Source: Symbiobacterium terraclitae
GTDB lineage: Bacteria > Bacillota > Sulfobacillia > Symbiobacteriales > Symbiobacteriaceae
DNA: 64,000 bases
Direction: 5' to 3'
Assembly: GCF_017874315.1 (NCBI RefSeq)
Contig: NZ_JAGGLG010000010.1
Location: 53,760-117,759 of the forward strand
Part shown: positions 58,544 through 64,000 of the stretch, in pieces
How the letters are laid out: each line of letters opens with the position of its first letter
How positions within the stretch are numbered: position 1 is the first letter of the stretch
Translations under genes and position numbers: made by a program
Notes under the pieces: model-generated
What the model was told of the DNA's origin: nothing
The model's database searches: none
Seen by the model: the letters and a program-made list of their open reading frames with translations, nothing else

Positions 58544-59308
58544 GTGCCCGATCCGCTGACGCTCCTGCTCATGACCCTCTTCGGCTACGTCGGCCTGCCC
58601 ACGCTGCTGGCGCGGACGGGCTTCTCCCGCGCGCTGAAGGGGGCCCCGGCGGCCCTGCCGCAGGTGGCCCTGACCTTCGACGACGGGCCCGACCCCGTCT
58701 GGACCCCGCGCATCCTGGAGATCCTGGACCGCCACGGGGTGACGGCCACCTTCTTCATGCTGGGCAGCCAGGCGGAGGCGCACCCGGAGATCGTCCGGCA
58801 GGTGGCCGCCGCAGGCCATGAGGTGGGCGTGCACGGCTACCGCCACCAGATGCCGGCGCTGCTGGGGCTCAGGGCCACGCTGCAGGACGTCGGGGCGACG
58901 GTACAGGTGCTCACCTCGATCCTGGGGCACCGGCCCCGCTACTACCGCCCGCCCTGGGGGATCTTCAACCTCTGGACGGGCATCGCCGCCCGGCGCCACA
59001 ACCTCATCCCCGTCGTCTGGTCGCTCTACGTCTCCGAGTGGTCCCGCAGGACCACGGCCCAGTCGATCTACGCGGATGCCATGCGCCACGCCCAGCCGGG
59101 CACCGTGCTGCTGCTGCACGACTGCGCCGGTCCCGGCTCACGCCGCGACGCCCCCGCCATCGTCGCCCGGGTCCTTCCCCGGCTGATCTCGGGGCTGCGG
59201 CGGAAGGGGTTGGAACTCGTCGGCCTCTCTCAGCTGCTGTCACCGGGAAACGGAGGGCTGCCCCATGATGCGGCGCCTGATCAGAGCGTGGGATCGCCTC
59301 GTCCGTAA
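58544..59308 (+). CDS. NodB-type polysaccharide deacetylase
   Basis: A 254-residue protein with one N-terminal membrane helix (about 5-23) and a NodB domain. TFDDGPD (44-50) holds the catalytic Asp46 and metal-binding Asp47; metal ligands His97 and His101 are in HGYRH; RPPWG is the motif-3 Arg-Pro; LLLHDC is motif 5. It probably deacetylates cell-wall or exopolysaccharide sugars. GTG 58544 has AGGGGGA upstream. Overlaps the next gene by 44 bp. Confidence 0.9.
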   Translation: MPDPLTLLLMTLFGYVGLPTLLARTGFSRALKGAPAALPQVALTFDDGPDPVWTPRILEILDRHGVTATFFMLGSQAEAHPEIVRQVAAAGHEVGVHGYRHQMPALLGLRATLQDVGATVQVLTSILGHRPRYYRPPWGIFNLWTGIAARRHNLIPVVWSLYVSEWSRRTTAQSIYADAMRHAQPGTVLLLHDCAGPGSRRDAPAIVARVLPRLISGLRRKGLELVGLSQLLSPGNGGLPHDAAPDQSVGSPRP

Positions 59309-59822
59309 GCTGCTGGCCATCCGCCCCGTGCGGGAGGGCGGCGTGCTGGGCTACAGCCTGCGCCGCTACCCCGGCCGCGGCCTGGAGACGGCCACCGGGG
59401 CGAGGCTCCGCCGGGGCGACCTCGTGCTGGAGCTGCACCTCGACAGCCGGCTGCTGGCGGAGTCCGCCGCCGGCGACACGGCGCACAAGCGCATCCTGCG
59501 CCTGCGGCGGATCCTGCTGGAGGACCTGAAGGCGCTGGCCCGGCAGGTGGAGGCGGATCCCCGCCTCGCCGCGGCGGCCGGGCTCTGGGGCCTCACCCTG
59601 CTCCACCGGGGCGTGGGCTTCCTGGGCTTCACCGTCGCCGAGCCCGATCCCGGCACGGGCGGCCGCCTGGCCACCTGGTACATGCGGCTGCTGCTCACGG
59701 CCTACCACCCGGAGGGTGAGGACCGGCTGCAGCACCGGGAGGAGGAGCTGATCGCCAGGGAGATCTTCCTGCCGATGGCCGAGTTCCGGGCGCGCTACGG
59801 GTCCAGGGCGCGGGGCGGGTAA
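59265..59822 (+). CDS. YkoP-like protein coupled to the deacetylase
   Basis: A 185-residue, mostly helical basic protein with no signal peptide. A LRRGDLVLELHLDSRLLAE segment and a Trp-Gly-x-Thr-x-x-His block resemble the YkoP-type domain that accompanies some polysaccharide deacetylases; this is a family-level match by eye. GGAGG lies 8 nt before ATG 59265, inside the 3' end of the deacetylase gene, so the two are translationally coupled. Confidence 0.75.
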   Translation: MMRRLIRAWDRLVRKLLAIRPVREGGVLGYSLRRYPGRGLETATGARLRRGDLVLELHLDSRLLAESAAGDTAHKRILRLRRILLEDLKALARQVEADPRLAAAAGLWGLTLLHRGVGFLGFTVAEPDPGTGGRLATWYMRLLLTAYHPEGEDRLQHREEELIAREIFLPMAEFRARYGSRARGG

Positions 59823-59866
59823 GACGTGTGCGGCGACCTGGAGCGCCGCAGGTGAGAAAGAGAACG

Positions 59867-59902
59867 GGGCTGCCCGGGCGGAGAGATCCGCGGGGCAGCC
59901 CC
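59867..59902. terminator. Hairpin between convergent genes
   Basis: GGGGCTGCCC (59867-59876) pairs with GGGCAGCCCC (59893-59902). It closes the YkoP-like gene and, on the minus strand, the transporter gene. Confidence 0.65.
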
Positions 59903-59909
59903 TTGGGCG

Positions 59910-61538
59910 TTATGACAGGAGTGCGATCAGCACCGGGGCCAGGATGATCTTCGTCACCATCGCCACCGGGTAGACGGAGACGTACCCCACGTTGGGCAGG
60001 TCGTTCTGCGCCTCCTCGAGGGCGTAGCCCAGCGTGGCGGACTGGGTCTGCATCCCGGACAGCAGTCCCGTGAGAAGACCCATGGGGATCCGCAGCCAGC
60101 GGTACCCCACGTAGAGCATGGCCCAGGCGCAGAGGAAGGTGATGGCCCCGCTGGCGCCGAGGATGGCCCAGCCCCGGGCCTGGGTGAGCATGTGGGCGAA
60201 CTCGTAACCGGAGCGCGTGCCGATCGCGGCCAGGAAGATCGTGAGCCCCAGCTGCCGGAGGAGCAGGTTGGCGCTGTAGGGCAGCACCCAGACCAGCGGG
60301 CCCGTGCGCTGCAGGAAGCCCAGGAGCAGGGCGACGATCAGGGGACCGCCGGCCAGCCCCAGGCGGATGGTGATGCCTCCGGGCAGGGGGATCGGCAGGA
60401 GCCCCACCCCGATGCCCGCCACCATCCCCAGGCCCAGGGTCGCCACGTCGATCTCCGAGACCGCCCGGAAGGAGTCGCCGAGGTAGTGGGCCACCTCGTC
60501 CATCCGCTCCCGCCGCGCGAGCACCCGCACCCGGTCGCCCAGCTCCAGCACCATGTCCGCGTGGGGCAGGAACTCCATGTCGCCGCGCCACACCCGCGAG
60601 ACGATCACCCCGAACCGGTGAGTCAGCTCCAACTCCCGCAGGGTGCGGCCGGCCACGTCGGGGTTCGAGACGAAGACCTGCCGCGTGTCCACCTCGGAGC
60701 GGTCGAGGTCGGCCTCCTGGTCGCTGACGCAGCCGATGACCTGAGCGGCGCGCTCGAGCTCCTCCACGGTCCCCACGGCGGTCACCAGGTCGCCGAGCTC
60801 CAGCCGGCTGCCCCAGCTGGCCACCTCGGCGTGCTCCCCCCGCCGGATGCGTCCGAAGACCACCTTCAGCCGGTGGACCACCACCAGGTCGTGGACGCTG
60901 CGGCCGACAGCCTCCGGCCGGTCCACCCGCAGGGTCCAGGACGTGATCTCCTCCGGGACGCCGGGCATGTCCTTCAGCGACCGGGCCTCGGCGAGGTAGT
61001 CGATCCGGAAGAGCCGCCGGGCCAGGTAGATCGCCAGGATCATGCCGATGACGCTGACCGGGTACGCGATGGAGTAGCCGACCACCGGCTCGGTGATCTG
61101 CCCCGCCCCGCCGGAGCGGGACAGGTACTCCACCGCCGCAGCCAGCGCCGGCGTCGAGGTCAGCAGGCCGGCGAAGACGCCGGCCGTCTCGGCGGGGCTC
61201 ATCTCCAACAGGTAGTGCGGGATCAGCAGCAGCAGCGCGGCCAGCAGGATGACGGCAGCGGCCAGCAGGCTGTAGACCAGCCCCTGGCCCCGGAAGGAGC
61301 GGAAGAAGCCGTGGCCGCTGCTGAGGCCGACGCAGTAGACGAAGAGCGCCAGTCCGAACTGGTAGACCAGCTCGGGCAGTTTCAGACTGGGGTCCAGGGC
61401 GCCGAAGGCCAGCCCGACGAAGAGGACGGCGGCGACCCCCAGCCGGACCCCGGCCACCTGGATGCGCCCCAGGGGAAAGCCGATGCCAGCGACGAGGAAG
61501 AGAAGGAGGAGCGGGTTGTCTTGCAGGATGCCTAGCAT
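59910..61538 (-). CDS. AspT/YidE-type transporter with two RCK_C domains
   Basis: A 542-residue membrane protein of the aspartate:alanine exchanger (AAE) family. Two blocks of about five helices flank a cytosolic middle (about 190-350) with two TrkA-C-like domains (LELGDLVTAVGT and LELGDRVRVLAR). The conserved GLLTSTPALAAA and GLLSGMQTQSATLGYA motifs mark the two transport repeats. Substrate unknown; close relatives are YbjL/YidE. ATG 61538 has GGAGG at 11 nt; a GTG at 61556 is possible. Stands alone. Confidence 0.9.
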   Translation of the reverse strand: MLGILQDNPLLLLFLVAGIGFPLGRIQVAGVRLGVAAVLFVGLAFGALDPSLKLPELVYQFGLALFVYCVGLSSGHGFFRSFRGQGLVYSLLAAAVILLAALLLLIPHYLLEMSPAETAGVFAGLLTSTPALAAAVEYLSRSGGAGQITEPVVGYSIAYPVSVIGMILAIYLARRLFRIDYLAEARSLKDMPGVPEEITSWTLRVDRPEAVGRSVHDLVVVHRLKVVFGRIRRGEHAEVASWGSRLELGDLVTAVGTVEELERAAQVIGCVSDQEADLDRSEVDTRQVFVSNPDVAGRTLRELELTHRFGVIVSRVWRGDMEFLPHADMVLELGDRVRVLARRERMDEVAHYLGDSFRAVSEIDVATLGLGMVAGIGVGLLPIPLPGGITIRLGLAGGPLIVALLLGFLQRTGPLVWVLPYSANLLLRQLGLTIFLAAIGTRSGYEFAHMLTQARGWAILGASGAITFLCAWAMLYVGYRWLRIPMGLLTGLLSGMQTQSATLGYALEEAQNDLPNVGYVSVYPVAMVTKIILAPVLIALLS

Positions 61539-61690
61539 GCTCAGGGCAGCCTCCACAGGAGTACTCGGGCCCGAGGCCCACTCTTTAACTTAAACGCCCG
61601 CACACTTCCTCCTGTCTCACACCTGCCGCACTGTTCTGTCTCAGGCGGGACCTTGGACCGGCCCCCGGTTCCGGGCCTCGCCGACCGGGT

Positions 61691-62989
61691 CTACCCCAGC
61701 CCGGGCGGCCCCTCCACCTCCACCGGCCCGCCGTGCGGCACCACGCCCGGGATGTCCCCGACGGGCGGCAGCTCGGCCTGCAGCGCCTCCCACGCGGCCA
61801 TGCCGCCCTCCAGGTACCGGGTCCGGAACCCCCGCGCTGCAGCGAGACTGGCGGCCCGGGCGCTGCGAACCCCGTCCTCGCACACGAACAGGGCCCCGTC
61901 CTGCGGGTCCGCGACCTCCAGCCAGGCCTCCAACTGGGACCACGGGATGTTCAGGCTGCCTGGCAGCGAGCTGCGGGCGAAGGCTTCGGGCTCCCGCAGG
62001 TCGACGATCTGCGGCGTCGGCCCCTCCACCACCAGGCGGCGCAGCTCCTCGGGCAGCAGCGCGGCCGGCCTGTCGGCCGACCCGGCCCTCCCCGGCGCGC
62101 GGATCCGGGGCCCGGCGACCGCCAGCCCCCACCCGCGCCGACCCGCCAGCCAGAGCGCAGCCAGGGCGGCCGGCGCCATCGCCAGCAGGTAGAGGTGGCC
62201 GGGGCGCACCCGCGCACCCAGCTCAGGCAGCACCAGCAGCCACAGCCCGGCCGCGGCGGCCCAGGTGCAGGCCAACGCCGCCCAGGCTAAACGCCGCGGG
62301 CTGAGCTCGCGCGCGACCACGCCGCCCCACCAGGCGGCGGGTACGGCCCCTCCCACCAGAGGCCCCGCCAGCCACAGGTTCAGCTGCCCGGTCAGCCCCT
62401 TGCCGGCGAGCCCGCCGGCCGCGCTCAGCAGCACGATGCCCACCACGGCGGTTTCGGCGACCCGGCGGGACCGCACGGTCCGGGCCACCAGCGGCTCCAG
62501 CAGGAAGCCGCCGGCCGCCCCCACGAGGCCCGCCATCATCCCGGTGCCCGCCGCGGCGGCGACGGCACCCCAGGACGGCCGGGGGCGCCGCACCCGCCTG
62601 TGCCGGGCGGGCCACCGGGGAACCAGCAGCAGCAGGGCCGCCAGGGTGGCGAACGCGGCGTAGAGCAAGAGCAGGGTACGCCCGGGGAGGCGGGCGGAGA
62701 GCAGCCCGCCGGCCAGTCCGGCCCCTGCGCCCACCAGGCCGGGCAGCAGCGCCGGCCGCAGGCCCGCCGCCCTCGGAAGGCCCCTGCTCCAGAGGGAGAC
62801 GGCGGCCCACAGCAGCCCGTAGACCAGCGTGATCGACGCCACGTCGCGCATGGCGAAGCTCTTCATGCCAAGGGAGGCGGGCACGGTGAGCAGGAGGGGC
62901 GCCAGGACCACGGCTCCCCCCAGGCCCAGCAGGCCGGCCACGAACCCGCCGGCAATCCCGATCCCGATCAGAAGCGCCGTCTCCGTCAT
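61691..62989 (-). CDS. TSUP permease fused to a rhodanese domain
   Basis: A 432-residue protein. Residues 1-about 290 have eight or so helices with the TauE/SafE (TSUP) repeats (GGFVAGLLGLGGAVVLAPLL and AGLVGAAGGFLLEPLV). Residues about 310-410 form a rhodanese domain: IVDLREPEAFARSSLPGSLNIPW, the active-site Cys in LFVCEDGVRS and GGMAAW. TSUP proteins move sulfite, thiosulfate or organosulfonates; the rhodanese could accept sulfane sulfur as it enters. ATG 62989 has AAGGGA close upstream. Confidence 0.9.
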   Translation of the reverse strand: MTETALLIGIGIAGGFVAGLLGLGGAVVLAPLLLTVPASLGMKSFAMRDVASITLVYGLLWAAVSLWSRGLPRAAGLRPALLPGLVGAGAGLAGGLLSARLPGRTLLLLYAAFATLAALLLLVPRWPARHRRVRRPRPSWGAVAAAAGTGMMAGLVGAAGGFLLEPLVARTVRSRRVAETAVVGIVLLSAAGGLAGKGLTGQLNLWLAGPLVGGAVPAAWWGGVVARELSPRRLAWAALACTWAAAAGLWLLVLPELGARVRPGHLYLLAMAPAALAALWLAGRRGWGLAVAGPRIRAPGRAGSADRPAALLPEELRRLVVEGPTPQIVDLREPEAFARSSLPGSLNIPWSQLEAWLEVADPQDGALFVCEDGVRSARAASLAAARGFRTRYLEGGMAAWEALQAELPPVGDIPGVVPHGGPVEVEGPPGLG

Positions 62990-63081
62990 CGTCCCTTCCG
63001 GCCTCCCTCCCCCCTGACGAGTGCCATCTCCAGTCTAGTCTTTCCCGGAGGAGGGCAGGCTAGGCGGCGGGAGGTGAGGGC

Positions 63082-63771
63082 ATGTCGGGAGAGACCCGCC
63101 GCGGCGGCGACGGTGGCCCGGGGACCGGGCCGGCGGATCCGCGTGCTTGGATCATCCGGCGGCTGGGCGGGGCGCGGGCGGCCTGCGATGGCGTGGTCCG
63201 CCTCTGGGAGGCGGCGGGCCGCCCGGGACGGCTGCACGTGCTGGACGTCGGCGCAGGCGGTTGCGAGGTGGGTCAGGTCCTGCTCCGCTGGGCGGACCGC
63301 GCCGGGGTGCGCATCGCCATCACGCGGCTGGAGCGGACCCCGGCGGCGTGCATACGCACGGCGCGCCGCTTCGCCGGGGATCCCCGGGTGTGCGTGCTGC
63401 AGGGCCACATGCAGCAACTCGAGCCCGCCTCGGCCGACGTCGTCACCGCAGCGCTGGTGCTGCGCCGCCTGCCGCCCCTCCAGATTCCCTGGACGCTCCT
63501 GCACTGGCGCGAGGCCGCCCGCATCGGCGTGGTCGCGGTCGACGTCTGCGGTCGCCCGGCCACCCGTCCCGGCGTGGTGGCGATCGACCTCCGCGGTCAC
63601 GCCGTCCGGGCGGGCTGTCGTGACGAGGGCCTCGCCGAGCTGCGCAGCTACCCGGGCCTGGAGGGCCTGCGCTGGCGTCGCTCCTGGTTCTGGCGCCAGC
63701 TCACGCTCGGGGGTGACTCCGGCGGGGACGCCGCCCGCTTCGGCTGGCCGCTCCTGGAGCCCGCCACCTGA
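63082..63771 (+). CDS. Class I SAM-dependent methyltransferase-like protein
   Basis: A 229-residue soluble protein. LHVLDVGAGGCEVGQVLL (about residues 51-68) is SAM motif I, ending with an acidic-like position in the next strand; a later SADVVTAALVLRRLP segment corresponds to motif IV/V. The C-terminal half is Arg-rich. Similar to methyltransferases linked to terpenoid or phenolic products, but the substrate is unknown. ATG 63082 has GGAGG 7 nt upstream. Confidence 0.8.
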   Translation: MSGETRRGGDGGPGTGPADPRAWIIRRLGGARAACDGVVRLWEAAGRPGRLHVLDVGAGGCEVGQVLLRWADRAGVRIAITRLERTPAACIRTARRFAGDPRVCVLQGHMQQLEPASADVVTAALVLRRLPPLQIPWTLLHWREAARIGVVAVDVCGRPATRPGVVAIDLRGHAVRAGCRDEGLAELRSYPGLEGLRWRRSWFWRQLTLGGDSGGDAARFGWPLLEPAT

Positions 63772-63781
63772 CTGGCGGGCT
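63758..63781 (+). terminator. Terminator overlapping the methyltransferase stop
   Basis: AGCCCGCCA (63758-63766) pairs with TGGCGGGCT (63773-63781); the stop codon lies in the loop/stem. Short and without a T run. Confidence 0.5.
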
Positions 63782-63907
63782 GAACACCGCCGAACTCGCG
63801 ATTGCCAGCGCTGCACGGTGGACCCGGGAGTTGGCCGGGCCGCGCGGGCCCAGGCAGCGACTCGCTGCAATCTCATGTAGGCCGCGCTGGCATCATGAAC
63901 CTTTCGA

Positions 63908-64000
63908 ATAGAGTAGGGGCTGGCCTTTCGGCCAACGCCCCCTCGTCAAACCGGACGTGCAGTTTTCCCGCATCCGGCTTCCGCCGGTCGTAGCCCTACA
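63908..64000 (-). mobile_element. 3' end of a group II intron (truncated by the window)
   Basis: On the minus strand, AGCCGGATGCGG-GAAA-ACTGCACGTCCGGTT (about 63950-63985) is domain V with its AGC triad and GNRA loop. It is followed by domain VI (GGGGCGTTGGCC-GAAA-GGCCAGCCCC) and a CTAC branch-point region, ending near 63908 in a typical A-pyrimidine end. The rest, including any reverse transcriptase, lies beyond the right edge. This is the only mobile element seen in the window. Confidence 0.85.

Noticed and set aside
59695..61581. 628-codon minus-strand frame overlapping the AspT-type transporter
   Set aside because: Low-complexity Gly/Pro/Arg sequence in a second frame of the same strand; the transporter frame has clear family motifs.

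Overview
The window reads as one stretch of a very GC-rich (roughly two-thirds GC or more), gene-dense Firmicutes-type chromosome. Strong AGGAGG-type Shine-Dalgarno sites are common, GTG and TTG starts are frequent, and housekeeping proteins resemble Bacillus types: GapB, BkdAA/AB, FeoA/B, YigZ, YczE, DUF47, DUF2325, HflX. Together with several multiheme c-type cytochromes, this most resembles Symbiobacterium or a relative. That assignment is inference, because no rRNA or marker gene is present. No prophage, CRISPR array or biosynthetic cluster was seen. The only mobile DNA is the 3' end of a group II intron cut by the right edge.

Layout. 1-380: degenerate roughly 90-bp hairpin-rich repeats. 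387-4106: DUF952 protein, leuCD, and a divergent LysR regulator with a dyad between them. 4138-7452: small membrane proteins, a YczE-like protein, a cation exchanger behind a strongly folded leader, and an orphan C39-like protein. 7646-12355: transketolase and a TPM/coiled-coil/Gly-rich surface protein. 12461-14027: hflX behind a promoter, a 23-codon leader ORF and a terminator. 14188-18807: a frameshifted esterase, a phosphatase-GNAT fusion and a class A PBP. 18857-23799: a four-gene cytochrome operon (pentaheme-like c, cytochrome b, 20-heme c, 9-heme c) behind six 11-bp-phased half-sites. 24292-26716: nitroreductase, tRNA-Ile and tRNA-Cys, DUF47 and a membrane protein. 26891-29803: LysM/M23 peptidase and class B PBP. 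29904-41778: YigZ, feoAB plus a Cys-rich protein, a NarX/NarL-type two-component pair, DedA, DUF2325, a GAF-GGDEF protein and two HD-GYP proteins, which together form a c-di-GMP module.

42181-49860: zinc-ribbon protein, two Nudix proteins, queG, lipA, and a nucleoside phosphorylase with a complete ECF transporter (S, T, two ATPases). 50038-55576: a Rossmann protein and the branched-chain 2-oxoacid dehydrogenase operon (lpd-E1alpha-E1beta-E2) behind a consensus sigma-54 promoter; LipA nearby would supply its lipoyl cofactor. 55934-63771: gapB, a small YjzC-like protein, a 2-hydroxyacid dehydrogenase, NodB deacetylase plus YkoP-like protein, an AspT/YidE-type transporter, a TSUP-rhodanese fusion and a methyltransferase.

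The best candidates for follow-up are: the hflX leader, whose peptide carries an Arg-Leu-Arg motif before a terminator (a likely drug-sensing attenuator); the folded leader of the cation exchanger (a possible new ion-sensing RNA); the 20-heme cytochrome operon and its phased operator; and the sigma-54 promoter of the bkd operon. Start codons were chosen by Shine-Dalgarno spacing and therefore often differ from the longest reading frame.
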